Made by a program: the position numbers and the translations under genes. 64,000 nucleotides of DNA. It comes from Rhizobium sp. BK376. GTDB taxonomy: Bacteria > Pseudomonadota > Alphaproteobacteria > Rhizobiales > Rhizobiaceae. Below the pieces are notes generated by a model. That model did no database searches and was not told the origin of the DNA. It saw only the letters and a list, made by a program, of their open reading frames with translations. Each line of letters opens with the position of its first letter. Positions within the stretch are counted from its first letter, which is position 1. The stretch covers positions 248,001 through 312,000 of the forward strand of contig NZ_SLZG01000004.1 of assembly GCF_004341625.1 (NCBI RefSeq), given 5' to 3'. Shown here in pieces: positions 34,094 through 43,380 of this stretch.

Positions 34094-36634
34094 TCAGAGC
34101 TCCCGCAGGACGGGTGCTGCCTTCTGGCCGAGCACCCGCCAGGTGCCGATAAGACCGATGCCAACAGTCAGCACCAGCGCTATCGCCAGCGTCGAGAACG
34201 CAACATCCGGCAAGAAAGCCGATGGCAGGTGCATGATCCGGCTGACAATATACCAGGCGGCGACCGAACCTGCGAGAAGGGCGAAGATCGCGGTTGCCGC
34301 CCCGAGAATCAGATATTCGTAGCTGAAAGCGCGGATCAGCATGGCGCGCGTGGCGCCGAGCGTCTTGAGGACGACCGCATCATGCGTTCTCGCGCGGTTT
34401 CCGGCCGCAAGCGCGCCTGATAGCACCAGTACCGAGGCAATCAGCGCCACCGAGGCTGCAGCCCTGATCGCCGTTGCAAGCTGACCGACCAGCGTGTTGA
34501 TGACGTCGAGCGCATCCTTCACCCGCACGCTGGTAATCGTCGGATAGGCATTGGTGACGGTCTTCAGGATAGCCGCCTCCTGCTGGGGAGACGCTGAAGC
34601 ATCGGTCAGCGTCGCGAGCCAGGCATGCGGTGCGCCCTTGAACGTATTGGGCGAAAAGACCATGACGAAATTGATCGACAGGGATTGCCAGTCGATTTTC
34701 CGGAAATTGGCGATCTTCGCCGTCACGTTGCGCCCGAGCACGTTGACCGTGACCTTGTCGCCGATCTTGAGGCCAAGCGCCTTGCCCTCGTCGTTCGAGA
34801 AGGAGACCAATGGCTCTCCGGAATAATCCTTGTCCCACCACTTGCCGTCGGTCATCGACGCGTTTTCCGGCAGCGTTTCCGAATAGGTGATGCCACGGTC
34901 GCCGCGCAGCACCCATTGCCCGGCAGCCGGCACCTTCATCTTGGTCACGTCCTGTCCGTTGAAGGCGACGATTCGGCCGCGCATCATCGGCACTTCGATC
35001 AGCTTGCCAGCGGGCGCTTGACCCTCAACCAGTTTGCGAAAACCATCGAGCTCCGAACCCTGGATATCGACGAAGAAGAAGTTCGGCGCCTGCTCGGTCA
35101 TGCGGCCGGTCAATTCGCGGCGCATATTGCCGTCGATCAGCGTCAGCGTCACCAGAAGCGCAAGACCGAGCCCGAGCGACAGGACGACCGACGCGGTCAG
35201 CGCCCCCGGCCGGTGAATATTCCCGATCGCCAGCCTCAGCGCTGGCGAATTGACATGCGGGCTGCGCCGCGCCAGCCACGCGACACCCGAGGCCACCGCG
35301 CGCAGCACGATGAAGGAGACGACGATTGCAACGACGAAGACGACAGCGATGAAGCGATCATAGGCGGTGACGATGGCGAGTGCGGCAAGAGCCGCAATCA
35401 GGATCGCGGCCGCAAGCAGATAGGGCCAGGACGGCAGGCGTCGCGCCTCGAACCCCTGCTCGCGGAAAAGTGCTGTCGCAGGCACTTCGCGGGCATGGCC
35501 AAGCGGCAGGATGGCAAAGCCGAGCGTGGTCAGGAGACCGAAGAGGGTCGCAAGCAACAACGCGCCCGGATAGAGCGTCGGCGCCGTCGAAATCGGCAGG
35601 AACTGCGCCATGAATTGCGCGGCAAAGAGCGGCGCCACGGCGCCGATGACGAGCCCGATCGCAATGCCGATGAGCGCCAGGATCGCGATCTGGATCAGAT
35701 AGATCATGACAACGACGAAGGCGGGGGCACCTAGGCACTTGAAGGTCGCAATCGTCGTGCGCTTGGAATCCAGAAACGCACGAACGGCGTTGGCAACGCC
35801 GACGCCGCCGACGATCAGCGCCGTCAGCCCGACCAGCGTCAGAAATTGCGAGAAGCGGGTGATGTTGTCGGCAAGCGAGGGTGCGGCCCTGTCGCTTGTG
35901 CGGATGGACCAGCCGGCTTGCGGGAAAGCCTTGTTGGAACGATCGGCGATGTTCTTCAGCCCGACCGTCGGATTGTCCATGCGGATCTTGTAGACATTGG
36001 CAACGAGGCTGCCGGTCGTAATCAGCCCGGAAGCGATAAGGCCGTCACGGCTCGTCAAAAGGCGGGGCGCGAACCCGAACCCTTCCGAGACGGCATCCGG
36101 CTCCGTCTTGATCGTGCCGGTAATCCGGAGCTTCGCGTTGCCGAGCAACAGCTCGCTACCGACATGTAGATTGAGCCGATCGAGAAGTAGCGGCGCAACG
36201 ACAGCGCCATAGCTTCCATCCTTCTGCTCCAGAAGCGTGCTCAGCGGTTGATCGGGATCGGCTTCGAAAGTGCCGTAGAGCGGATAGGCACCGTCGACGG
36301 CCTTGACCTCGACCAGCGACTGATCGGAGCCATCTGGCAGGCGCGCCATCGAGCGCAAATCAGTCGCAGCGGACACCTTGCCGAGACCGCTCAGATAGGC
36401 AAGCTCCTCGGGCGTCGCCTGGCGATTGGTCAGCTCGAAACGAACGTCGCCGGCAAGCAGCGACTGTCCCTGTGTGGAGATCGCGTCGGTGATCGAGCGG
36501 GAGACTGAATTGACGGCGGCTATCGCACCCGTGCCGAGCGCAATGCAGGCGAGAAAAATATAAAAACCCCTGAGACCGCCACGCAGCTCGCGAAGGGCCA
36601 GGCGAAAGGCGAGAGACAGACGCGCCGCCATCAT
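34094..36634 (-). CDS. ABC transporter permease, YbbP/FtsX-like
   Basis: An 846-residue permease of the MacB/FtsX superfamily in the large YbbP form. It has an N-terminal helix (FYIFLACIALGTGAIAAVNSVSRSI), a periplasmic domain (about 50-250), a first block of membrane helices (about 265-450 including LTLVGLTALIVGGVGVANAVRAF), a second periplasmic domain (about 500-700) and a final three-helix block (730-840, LVLSGALAAGNRARTHDAVVLKTLGATRAM, the FtsX signature). It overlaps the ATPase gene by 4 bases. With tesA divergent next to it, this is the tesA-ybbA-ybbP arrangement known from E. coli, thought to concern lipoprotein or lipid handling. The substrate is unknown. Confidence 0.93.
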   Translation of the reverse strand: MMAARLSLAFRLALRELRGGLRGFYIFLACIALGTGAIAAVNSVSRSITDAISTQGQSLLAGDVRFELTNRQATPEELAYLSGLGKVSAATDLRSMARLPDGSDQSLVEVKAVDGAYPLYGTFEADPDQPLSTLLEQKDGSYGAVVAPLLLDRLNLHVGSELLLGNAKLRITGTIKTEPDAVSEGFGFAPRLLTSRDGLIASGLITTGSLVANVYKIRMDNPTVGLKNIADRSNKAFPQAGWSIRTSDRAAPSLADNITRFSQFLTLVGLTALIVGGVGVANAVRAFLDSKRTTIATFKCLGAPAFVVVMIYLIQIAILALIGIAIGLVIGAVAPLFAAQFMAQFLPISTAPTLYPGALLLATLFGLLTTLGFAILPLGHAREVPATALFREQGFEARRLPSWPYLLAAAILIAALAALAIVTAYDRFIAVVFVVAIVVSFIVLRAVASGVAWLARRSPHVNSPALRLAIGNIHRPGALTASVVLSLGLGLALLVTLTLIDGNMRRELTGRMTEQAPNFFFVDIQGSELDGFRKLVEGQAPAGKLIEVPMMRGRIVAFNGQDVTKMKVPAAGQWVLRGDRGITYSETLPENASMTDGKWWDKDYSGEPLVSFSNDEGKALGLKIGDKVTVNVLGRNVTAKIANFRKIDWQSLSINFVMVFSPNTFKGAPHAWLATLTDASASPQQEAAILKTVTNAYPTITSVRVKDALDVINTLVGQLATAIRAAASVALIASVLVLSGALAAGNRARTHDAVVLKTLGATRAMLIRAFSYEYLILGAATAIFALLAGSVAAWYIVSRIMHLPSAFLPDVAFSTLAIALVLTVGIGLIGTWRVLGQKAAPVLREL

Positions 36635-37341
36635 GCGATGGCCGCCCGGCTCTGCCGCTCATGCGCGCTGTCGCCCTCGATCTGGCCGGAACGGACGCGG
36701 ATCTGGCGCGAGCAGCGGGCGGCGAGCGCCGGATCGTGGGTGACCAGCAGCAGCGTCGTGCCGCGCTCGACCTGCTGCGCGAAAAGAAGATCGGCGATCT
36801 GGCGGCCGGTATCCGTATCGAGGTTGCCGGTCGGCTCGTCGGCGATGAGCAGCGCCGGCGAGGGCGCCAGGGCCCGGGCAATGGCCACGCGCTGCTGCTC
36901 GCCGCCGGATAGCTGGCCGGGATAATGGTTGAGGCGCTCGCCGAGGCCGACAGCCTCAAGCTCGCGGCGGGCAATCGCAAAGGCGTCCTTCACATTGGCC
37001 AATTCCAGCGGCACCGCGACATTTTCGAGCGCCGTCATGTTGGCGATGAGATGGAAGGACTGGAAGACGATACCGATGTTTCGGCCACGGAAATCGGCGA
37101 TCCGATCCTCGCTGAGGCGATGAAGCGGCGTGTCCTTGATGATGATCTCACCGCTGTCGAGCGTTTCCAGACCGGCCAGAACCATCAGCAGCGTCGACTT
37201 GCCGGAGCCGGACGGCCCCACGATGCCGACCGATTCGCCTTCCTCGATCTCAAGGTCGATACCCTTGAGTACGTGGACGGAAGCGGCGGCGTTTCCCAGC
37301 GTCAAATCCGCCTTCTTCAATTCGATGATGGTTTTTGCCAA
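36631..37341 (-). CDS. ABC transporter ATP-binding protein, YbbA-like
   Basis: A 236-residue ABC ATPase of the LolD/MacB class. Motifs: Walker A GPSGSGKST, Q-loop FQSFHLIANMTALENVAVPLEL, signature YPGQLSGGEQQRVAIARAL, Walker B LLIADEPTGNLD, switch VTHDP. The stop overlaps the permease ATG (ATGA), so the pair is coupled as one transporter. It is divergent from tesA, 73 bases apart, so they share a regulatory region as in many proteobacteria. Confidence 0.93.
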   Translation of the reverse strand: MAKTIIELKKADLTLGNAAASVHVLKGIDLEIEEGESVGIVGPSGSGKSTLLMVLAGLETLDSGEIIIKDTPLHRLSEDRIADFRGRNIGIVFQSFHLIANMTALENVAVPLELANVKDAFAIARRELEAVGLGERLNHYPGQLSGGEQQRVAIARALAPSPALLIADEPTGNLDTDTGRQIADLLFAQQVERGTTLLLVTHDPALAARCSRQIRVRSGQIEGDSAHERQSRAAIA

Positions 37342-37414
37342 TGGGAAACCGCCTATATAAGTTCATGAAAGTCATTGGCGTGGACAGCCTTTGAGGCAAT
37401 TTAGGGAATGGAAC

Positions 37415-38068
37415 ATGAGATTTAAAGTTGCCGCGCTTCAATTCGCTGTCATCGCCGGCGGCCTGATTTTCGGCCTCATGGCCGGTCCGGCAAACGCAAG
37501 AACGATCCAGCTGGTGGGCCTCGGCGACAGCCTGATGGCCGGATACCAGCTTCCGCCCGGCGACGGATTTCCTGCAAAACTCGAAGCGGCGCTGAAGGCA
37601 AAGGGGCTGGATGTCGTCGTCACCGATGCCGGCGTTTCCGGCGATACGAGTTCGGGCGGGCTTTCCCGGGTCGATTGGTCGGTGCCTGATGGAACCGATG
37701 GCGTGATCCTCGAACTCGGAGCCAATGATGCACTGCGCGGCATTCCGCCCGAGGATACCGAGAAAAATCTCGACGCGATAATTAGCCGGCTTAAAGATCG
37801 TGGAATTGCCGTATTGCTCGCCGGCATGCTGGCGCCGCCGAACATGGGCGGCGATTATGCCGCCCGTTTCAATCCGATCTACAAGCGTCTTGCCGACAAA
37901 TATCAGGTAAAACTCTATCCTTTTTTTCTCGATGGGGTGGCAGCTCAGGCGAATCTGCAACTTCAGGATGGAATGCATCCCAATCCAGAGGGCGTGAATA
38001 TCATGGTGCAGCGTTTTGAGCCGGCTGCTCAGGATTTCATCGGCACGATTTCTTCAAAGCTAAAATAG
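37415..38068 (+). CDS. tesA: arylesterase / lysophospholipase TesA, SGNH fold
   Basis: A 217-residue secreted SGNH hydrolase. It has a signal peptide (residues 1-29, ending GPANA). Catalytic blocks are present: block I VGLGDSLMAGY (Ser), block II DAGVSGDTSSGGL (Gly), block III ILELGANDALRG (Asn), and block V DGMHPNPEG (Asp/His). In E. coli TesA acts as periplasmic thioesterase I/protease I/lysophospholipase. The start at ATG 37415 gives the signal peptide; the upstream ATG at 37391 adds 8 residues. It is divergent from the ybbAP-type genes. Confidence 0.93.
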   Translation: MRFKVAALQFAVIAGGLIFGLMAGPANARTIQLVGLGDSLMAGYQLPPGDGFPAKLEAALKAKGLDVVVTDAGVSGDTSSGGLSRVDWSVPDGTDGVILELGANDALRGIPPEDTEKNLDAIISRLKDRGIAVLLAGMLAPPNMGGDYAARFNPIYKRLADKYQVKLYPFFLDGVAAQANLQLQDGMHPNPEGVNIMVQRFEPAAQDFIGTISSKLK

Positions 38069-38135
38069 GGGCTTGCGCCGAGGTCAATTGCGTGATTCGC
38101 TGTTAGCATCTGCAAAAGATTCGGGGAGAGCTCGT

Positions 38136-38729
38136 ATGCCGAGACTGTTTACCGCCCTCGAAATTCCGCGCAATGCGGCAATGAGCCTGTCATTGTTGCG
38201 CGGTGGTCTTCCCGGAGCCCGGTGGATCGACGTAGAGAATTACCACATCACACTGCGCTTCATCGGCGACGTCGATAACAGGACGGCCGACGAAGTGGTT
38301 GATCGGTTGGACCGGATCGATCGCCCCGAGTTTCAGATACGGCTGGACAGCATCGGCTCCTTCGGATCGAAGAAGCCGCATTCGGTCTGGGCAGGCGTGA
38401 CCCCGACACCCGATATGTTCGCCCTCCAGGGAGAGATCGAGCGCATCTGCCAGCGCATCGGCCTTCCGCCGGATCCGCGGAAATTTACCCCGCATGTAAC
38501 GCTTGCCCGCCTCAAGGCGTCCCGCGTCGACGACGTGGTCCACTACCTCTCAGGCCGCGGCAATTTCCAGACGTCGCCGTTCACCGTCTCGCGCTTCGTG
38601 CTTTTGTCGTCGCGTGAGTCCGTCGGCGGCGGTCCCTACCTAACGGAAGAGATCTTCCCGCTTCACGAGGTCCACACGGCCCCCGCCTTTTCCGGCAGCA
38701 TGCTGCAGCCTGAAAAGAGCATGGTGTAA
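38136..38729 (+). CDS. thpR: RNA 2',3'-cyclic phosphodiesterase (LigT/ThpR)
   Basis: A 197-residue 2H phosphoesterase with both catalytic HxTx motifs, YHITLRFIG and PHVTLARLK, at the usual spacing. The N-terminus MPRLFTALEIPRN and the segment SVWAGVTPTPDMFALQGEIERIC follow the family. Members open 2',3'-cyclic phosphates on RNA ends; the physiological role is unclear. The ATG at 38136 has GGGGAGAG upstream. The 3' end overlaps the convergent tyrosine-phosphatase gene by 67 bases, an unusually long overlap. Confidence 0.92.
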   Translation: MPRLFTALEIPRNAAMSLSLLRGGLPGARWIDVENYHITLRFIGDVDNRTADEVVDRLDRIDRPEFQIRLDSIGSFGSKKPHSVWAGVTPTPDMFALQGEIERICQRIGLPPDPRKFTPHVTLARLKASRVDDVVHYLSGRGNFQTSPFTVSRFVLLSSRESVGGGPYLTEEIFPLHEVHTAPAFSGSMLQPEKSMV

Positions 38730-39142
38730 ACCGCCTCGAAATCTTCGCGCCGGCCATAATAGGGATCAGGCACGTCCTCCGTCGTCCCGAGCGTAAAGCT
38801 CGCAAACAGATGGATTTTGTCCGAAGCGGCCGCCGGCGCGAACTTCCGAAGGTTTTTCAAATTGTCGTGATCCATTGCGAGGATGAGATCGAAGCGATCG
38901 AAATCCTCCGCCGAGATGCGCCGGGCACGCTGGCGCGAAATATCGATCCCGTTTGCGGCTGCGACCGCGATGGAGCGACGGTCCGGCGCATCTCCCTGGT
39001 GCCATCCGCCGGTTCCAGCCGAATCGATTTCGAACCGATCGGCTCGTCCGGCGTTCTCCACGAGATGTCTGAAAATGCCTTCGGCAAGGGGCGAGCGGCA
39101 GATATTGCCCGCACAAACGAAGAGAATGCTGAAGCGGTCCAT
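38663..39142 (-). CDS. low-molecular-weight protein tyrosine phosphatase
   Basis: A 159-residue LMW-PTP. The P-loop is [15 protein letters not shown] (nucleophile Cys10, Arg16), followed by the usual [17 protein letters not shown] and the general-acid loop [16 protein letters not shown]. Bacterial members often reverse tyrosine-kinase control of exopolysaccharide synthesis, but there is no tyrosine kinase next to it. It is divergent from the pterin dehydratase gene (35 bases) and its 3' end overlaps thpR on the other strand by 67 bases. Confidence 0.94.
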   Translation of the reverse strand: MDRFSILFVCAGNICRSPLAEGIFRHLVENAGRADRFEIDSAGTGGWHQGDAPDRRSIAVAAANGIDISRQRARRISAEDFDRFDLILAMDHDNLKNLRKFAPAAASDKIHLFASFTLGTTEDVPDPYYGRREDFEAVYTMLFSGCSMLPEKAGAVWTS

Positions 39143-39177
39143 GCTATGTCTTGCCTGTTGAGAGGAGTGACCATCGC

Positions 39178-39483
39178 ATGAAATACGAGAAGCTGGAAAG
39201 AGCCGCCATCGATGAAAATCTCGCCGGATTGCCCGGTTGGCATTTGAACGACAATGGCATCTCCATATCGAAGACTTTCAAGTTCGGAAATTTCGTCGAG
39301 GCCTTCGGTTTCATGGCGGAAAGCGCGCTGGCGGCCGAAAAGCTCGATCACCATCCGGAATGGTTCAACGTCTATTCCCGCGTCGATGTGACACTGACGA
39401 CCCATGATGCCGGGGGGCTAACGGACCATGACATCCGTCTTGCCAAGGCAATGGAAAAGGCCGCGGCAAGAAGGACCGGTTGA
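39178..39483 (+). CDS. phhB: pterin-4a-carbinolamine dehydratase
   Basis: A 101-residue PCD/DCoH protein that recycles the 4a-hydroxypterin formed by aromatic amino acid hydroxylases. The signature is [57 protein letters not shown], with the catalytic His-His-Pro-[DE]-[WY]-x-N motif (HHPEWFN) intact. GGAG lies about 11 bases before the ATG. No hydroxylase gene is adjacent. It is separated from the DUF1232 gene by about 90 bases and may be co-transcribed. Confidence 0.93.
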   Translation: MKYEKLERAAIDENLAGLPGWHLNDNGISISKTFKFGNFVEAFGFMAESALAAEKLDHHPEWFNVYSRVDVTLTTHDAGGLTDHDIRLAKAMEKAAARRTG

Positions 39484-39571
39484 ACAAAGCGGCCGATTGA
39501 ATCGGAAATCGCGATCACCATATGTTGATGCGCTCGGCGGTCGTGCCGAGCGGCGAAAGGAACCGCCCGGC

Positions 39572-39961
39572 ATGGAAGACATCAAGTTCGGCGAGATATT
39601 GCTGCCCGGTGACGAAGACACCCAGAGCAGGCGAGAGAAATCCGTTCGCAAGAAATTTTGGCCCACTTTTCGTAAAGCCGTGCGCTATATCCCGTTTTCA
39701 CGCGATGTCGTCGCCGCCTTTTACTGCGCGCTCGACCCGCAGACCCCGATGCGGGTCCGCGGCATATTGCTCGCGGCCCTCGCCTATTTCGTGATGCCTA
39801 TCGATATCATCCCCGATTTCTTCGCAGTCATCGGCTTTACGGATGACGTCGCGGTGCTTGCCGCCGCCTTCACCCTTATCAACGGCCATATCCGGGTCCA
39901 GCACTACGAAGCGGCGGACAGAGCCCTCGCCGACGAACCGGACGGGATGAAGACGATCTGA
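39572..39961 (+). CDS. DUF1232 (YkvA family) membrane protein
   Basis: A 129-residue protein with the DUF1232 core: YIPFSRDVVAAFYCALDPQTPMRVRGILLAALAYFVMPIDIIPDFFAVIGFTDDVAVLAAAF. The motif A-L-x-Y-x-V-x-P-x-D-x-x-P-D is complete. One or two hydrophobic segments suggest membrane association. The function is unknown. The ATG at 39572 (MEDIKFGEILLPGDED) is preferred; the open frame begins 144 bases earlier inside phhB. It is convergent with the ECF sigma gene (16-base gap). Confidence 0.9.
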   Translation: MEDIKFGEILLPGDEDTQSRREKSVRKKFWPTFRKAVRYIPFSRDVVAAFYCALDPQTPMRVRGILLAALAYFVMPIDIIPDFFAVIGFTDDVAVLAAAFTLINGHIRVQHYEAADRALADEPDGMKTI

Positions 39962-39977
39962 CGGATCGTGAGACCGG

Positions 39978-40538
39978 CTACCGTCTCTCGGATTCCAGGG
40001 ATTTCCTCAGCCTGCCGAATGCAAGCCTGATCCGGGATTTGACCGTCCCGAGCGGCAAGCCGGTCTCCGCTGCAATTTCGGAATGAGACTGGCCAAGGAA
40101 GAATGAAAACCTAAGCAGCGCCTGCTGGTCTGCCGGTAACGCTGCCAGCGCGGCTCGCACCAAGGCATCGCGATTCTCGCTTTCGACGATGATGTCTGCA
40201 CCCTTCTCCGCCTCCGGCTGCAGGGTTGGATCGGTATCGTCGAAAATCCGGGTCGTGAGGCGCCGCCGTGCATCAATCCGGCGATTGCGCGCGATGCGAA
40301 AGATCCAGGTCGACAGTGACGAGCGGGCAGGATCATAAAGGTCGGCCTTGTGCCAGAGGATGATCATGACCTCCTGCACCAGCTCCTCGGCCTCGCTACT
40401 CGGCATTCTTTGCCGCACAAGCCATGATTTCAGCCGCGGTGCGAAATAGTCGTAGAGTTCTGAAAAAGCCGAATGGTCGCGACGCTCGGCGACGGCTTTT
40501 GCAAGGGCAGCGAAGTGCTGCCTTTCCTCAGCATCCAT
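39978..40538 (-). CDS. ECF-type sigma factor without an adjacent anti-sigma gene
   Basis: A complete 186-residue ECF sigma factor. Region 2 is FSELYDYFAPRLKSWLVRQRMPSSEAEELVQEVMIILWHKADLYDP...STWIFRIARNRRIDARR; region 4 is LPADQQALLRFSFFLGQSHSEIAAETGLPLGTVKSRIRLAFGRLRKSL. The sequence style is like the RpoE/ChrR (ECF11-like) group, but neither a ChrR-type zinc anti-sigma nor any membrane anti-sigma is next to it: the downstream side meets a convergent DUF1232 gene and the upstream side a non-coding gap. Its control must be unlinked or of another kind. Function is unknown. Confidence 0.92.
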   Translation of the reverse strand: MDAEERQHFAALAKAVAERRDHSAFSELYDYFAPRLKSWLVRQRMPSSEAEELVQEVMIILWHKADLYDPARSSLSTWIFRIARNRRIDARRRLTTRIFDDTDPTLQPEAEKGADIIVESENRDALVRAALAALPADQQALLRFSFFLGQSHSEIAAETGLPLGTVKSRIRLAFGRLRKSLESERR

Positions 40539-40887
40539 TTGCGCGCCTGAGGCCTCCCGCCATCGCCAATTCCGCCGTTAATTCCTATACCTTACTGAGG
40601 TACAGCGGATTCGCGATAGGTCAAACTCTTGCCCGAATCTTTATGTCTTAACTTTCTTTGACCGAGTGGCCTCTTTGCCATTCCGGCTCTTCAGTTTGTC
40701 CGAGGTACCTTTCGCTCCCGAATGACCGTTCTTGCCTTGAAATGGTGCAACCGGGAGCGCAAGTATCGCCACGTTGACGGTTTGGTAACCGGAATTAAGT
40801 CAAAATAAAGCAACTCGTGAACACGCAAGACCCGAGGTAGTTCGTGATCGCATCGGGTTTTCGATCGCAAGAAACCGGCAGGAAATC
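40539..40887. promoter_or_regulatory. divergent intergenic region, ECF sigma / IalB
   Basis: 349 bases between the ECF sigma start (minus) and the IalB-family start (plus), AT-richer than coding DNA. It should hold both promoters. A GGAATTAA sequence occurs on both sides, but no firm ECF -35/-10 pair can be claimed. AGGAAATC precedes the IalB start. Confidence 0.35.
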
Positions 40888-41460
40888 ATGTTTGTTAAAA
40901 GTTTCGCAATCGCTCTGACCGTCATTCTGGCCAGCGCCGGCATTGCATCCGCCCAGTCGCAGGCTAAAACCAAGCCGACGGCAGCAAAGGGCCAGGCGGC
41001 GGCTGCGGCACCGGCTGCTCCGAAGCCGGAACTGATCAAGCAGTTCGGTGATTGGGGTGCGTATTCCTACCAGGCAGCGGGTGGTAAGGTCTGCTACGTC
41101 CTGTCTGTCGCAAAGACCAAGGCGCCGCCGACCGGCATCGACCATGGCGACAATTTCTTCATCGTCACCCAGCGCCCGGGACAGAATATCTCCTATGAGC
41201 CGCAGGCGATGATGGGCTATCCGCTCAAGGAAAATTCGAAGGTCAACGTCACGATCGACAACAAGACCTTCGTCATGTTCACCAAGGACAAGGCCGCCTG
41301 GGTCGAGAACGCCGCGCAGGAGCCGGCACTGGTCGCTGCCATGAAGACCGGTCATTCGCTGGGCATCGCTGCGACCTCCAAGCGCGGCACCGGCACGTCC
41401 TATACATATTCGCTCGCAGGCATTTCTGCCGCACTGAAGCAGATCGAAAGCTGCAAGTAA
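40888..41460 (+). CDS. invasion-associated locus B (IalB) family protein
   Basis: A 190-residue exported protein with a signal peptide (MFVKSFAIALTVILASAGIASA, cleavage after ASA), an Ala/Pro/Lys-rich linker (TAAKGQAAAAAPAAPKP) and an IalB domain (FGDWGAYSYQAAGGKVCYVLSVAKTKAP... TKDKAAWVENAAQEPALVAAMKTG... TYSLAGISAALKQIESCK). The pair of cysteines (KVCYV near 70 and the terminal SCK) fits the family's disulphide. IalB of Bartonella is linked to erythrocyte invasion; in rhizobia these periplasmic proteins have no set role. Followed by two hairpins, one a clear terminator. Confidence 0.9.
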   Translation: MFVKSFAIALTVILASAGIASAQSQAKTKPTAAKGQAAAAAPAAPKPELIKQFGDWGAYSYQAAGGKVCYVLSVAKTKAPPTGIDHGDNFFIVTQRPGQNISYEPQAMMGYPLKENSKVNVTIDNKTFVMFTKDKAAWVENAAQEPALVAAMKTGHSLGIAATSKRGTGTSYTYSLAGISAALKQIESCK

Positions 41461-41465
41461 GCCAT

Positions 41466-41486
41466 CACGCAGATTTGATCTGCGTG
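41466..41486 (+). other. perfect 9-bp hairpin after the IalB gene
   Basis: CACGCAGAT-TTG-ATCTGCGTG lies 5 bases past the stop codon and 19 bases before the second hairpin. It lacks a T-run and is probably an mRNA 3' end stabiliser or part of a two-hairpin terminator. Confidence 0.6.
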
Positions 41487-41505
41487 GCGAACTGCAATTA
41501 TATCG

Positions 41506-41539
41506 AAAGGCCGGCGGCGACGCCGGCCTTTGGCTTTTC
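41506..41539 (+). terminator. intrinsic terminator after the IalB gene
   Basis: An 11-bp perfect stem (AAAGGCCGGCG with CGCCGGCCTTT), GCGA loop, followed by GGCTTTTC. It comes right after the first hairpin. Confidence 0.9.
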
Positions 41540-41685
41540 AAAGAGGGATGACGCGCGGCAAAATTAATGCTAAAGGCCGCGCAGATTGCGGATGAGCCCT
41601 GCGAACCTTCGTCTCTCCGCGTGCCAATTCTCCGCTTACGCGCCTGCCTCGCCCGCTCGTCGTCCGGACTTCGGGAGAAGTGGGC

Positions 41686-42942
41686 ATGAACCGTTTGGAT
41701 GAGCTGATGTCCACGATCGATGCCATGACCATTGCCAAGCCGAAGCCGGGGCCCGTCCCTTCTGCGATCGAGCTATCCCCCAAGCCCTCGCTGATCGGGC
41801 TGACGCGCGAGGAAATGGCGGCTGCGCTGAAGGAAAAGGGCGTTCCGGAAAAGCAGCTCAAGATGCGTGTGAGCCAGCTGTGGAACTGGCTTTATGTCCG
41901 CGGCGTCTCCGATTTCGACTTCATGGTCAATGTCTCGAAGGACATGCGCGAAATGCTGAAGCAGCATTTCACCATTGCCCGTCCCGAGATCGTCGAGGAA
42001 CAGGTGTCCAATGACGGCACGCGCAAGTGGCTGCTGCGCTTTCCGCCCCGGGGCGCCGGCCGGCCGGTCGAAGTCGAGACCGTCTATATCCCCGAAGAAG
42101 GCCGCGGCACGCTCTGCATCTCGAGCCAGGTCGGCTGTTCGCTCACCTGTTCCTTCTGCCACACCGGCACGCAGCGCCTCGTACGCAACCTAACGGCCGA
42201 GGAAATCCTCTCGCAGCTGCTGCTGGCGCGCGACCGGCTGGGTGATTTCCCGGATCGCGAGGCACCGCAGGGGACCATCATGCCGGCGGAAGGCCGCAAG
42301 GTTAGCAACATCGTCATGATGGGCATGGGCGAGCCGCTCTACAATTTTGACAGCGTTAAGCAGGCGCTGCTGATCGCAACCGACGGCGACGGCCTGTCGC
42401 TGTCGAAGCGTCGTGTCACGCTCTCGACCTCGGGCGTAGTCCCGGAAATCTATCGAACTGGCGACGAGATCGGCGTCATGCTGGCAATCTCGCTGCATGC
42501 CGTCCGCGACGATCTGCGCGACATGCTGGTTCCGATCAACAAGAAATATCCGCTGAAGGAACTGATGGACGCCTGCCGCGCCTATCCCGGCCTCTCCAAC
42601 GCACGCCGCATCACCTTCGAATATGTGATGCTGAAGGGCGTCAACGACAGCCTGGAAGATGCCAAGGGCCTGATCCAGCTGCTGAAGGGCGTTCCCGCCA
42701 AGATCAACCTCATTCCGTTCAATCCCTGGCCGGGCACAAATTATCAGTGTTCCGACTGGGAGCAGATCGAGAAGTTTGCGGACTTCATCAACGCGGCCGG
42801 TTATGCCTCACCGATCCGCACCCCGCGCGGCCGCGATATCCTGGCTGCCTGCGGCCAGCTGAAGTCGGAATCCGAGCGCATGCGCAAGACCGAACGCCTC
42901 GCCTTCGAGGCCATGATGATCGCCAATCACGGCGAGGATTGA
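41686..42942 (+). CDS. rlmN: 23S rRNA A2503 / tRNA A37 C2-methyltransferase
   Basis: A radical-SAM methylase of 418 residues that methylates C2 of A2503 in 23S rRNA and of A37 in some tRNAs. The cluster motif is [13 protein letters not shown] (CxxxCxxC). Other motifs: the N-terminal [86 protein letters not shown], and the late Cys in [10 protein letters not shown] that forms the thioradical/methyl intermediate. The start is taken as ATG 41686; a GTG 6 bases earlier is in frame. The GGAGAAG sequence serves as ribosome binding site. Confidence 0.96.
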   Translation: MNRLDELMSTIDAMTIAKPKPGPVPSAIELSPKPSLIGLTREEMAAALKEKGVPEKQLKMRVSQLWNWLYVRGVSDFDFMVNVSKDMREMLKQHFTIARPEIVEEQVSNDGTRKWLLRFPPRGAGRPVEVETVYIPEEGRGTLCISSQVGCSLTCSFCHTGTQRLVRNLTAEEILSQLLLARDRLGDFPDREAPQGTIMPAEGRKVSNIVMMGMGEPLYNFDSVKQALLIATDGDGLSLSKRRVTLSTSGVVPEIYRTGDEIGVMLAISLHAVRDDLRDMLVPINKKYPLKELMDACRAYPGLSNARRITFEYVMLKGVNDSLEDAKGLIQLLKGVPAKINLIPFNPWPGTNYQCSDWEQIEKFADFINAAGYASPIRTPRGRDILAACGQLKSESERMRKTERLAFEAMMIANHGED

Positions 42943-42944
42943 TC

Positions 42945-43373
42945 ATGCTTCTGCGCTTGCGCAGACCGCTGCGGATCGTCACCGCCTATGTCGGCGCCTG
43001 CCTGGTGTCGGGATTGATGCTGGCAGCGCTGATCGTCACAAAGCTGCCGGATCCAAGCGCCCGAGAGGTCGTGCCCAACCTCTTCGGCGCCACGATCGCC
43101 ATGGCGAGGATTTCAGGCATCATCGGCCTCATCCCCTCGGCTATCATGATCGCCATTCTGGAATGGCGCGCCGAGCGCCGCTGGCCGATCTATGCCACCT
43201 TCGGAGCCATCCTTGCGATTGCCGCATCGCTTATCATCTCGGATGCGCTGGTCGCCCCCCAGGTGACAAACCTGTTCGTCACGATCTTCGGCTCGGTATT
43301 GCTCGGCCTCGTAAGCGCGACCGCCTATTGGTGGATCGCCGGACGTCTGGCGGGCGCAGATCGATCCGACTAG
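42945..43373 (+). CDS. small membrane protein, unknown function
   Basis: A 142-residue protein starting 2 bases after the rlmN stop and probably co-transcribed with it. It has four hydrophobic segments: about 12-31, 46-66, 77-96 and 106-127. I do not recognise a named domain. The first residues are basic (LLRLRRPLRIV), so the N-terminus is likely cytoplasmic. Not essential to rlmN function as far as the sequence shows. Confidence 0.8.
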   Translation: MLLRLRRPLRIVTAYVGACLVSGLMLAALIVTKLPDPSAREVVPNLFGATIAMARISGIIGLIPSAIMIAILEWRAERRWPIYATFGAILAIAASLIISDALVAPQVTNLFVTIFGSVLLGLVSATAYWWIAGRLAGADRSD

Positions 43374-43380
43374 GCGAGCG

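Noticed and set aside
34625-35734. 369-residue plus-strand frame opposite the YbbP-like permease
   Set aside because: Arg/Asp/Gln-rich mirror of a membrane protein; no homology-like content.
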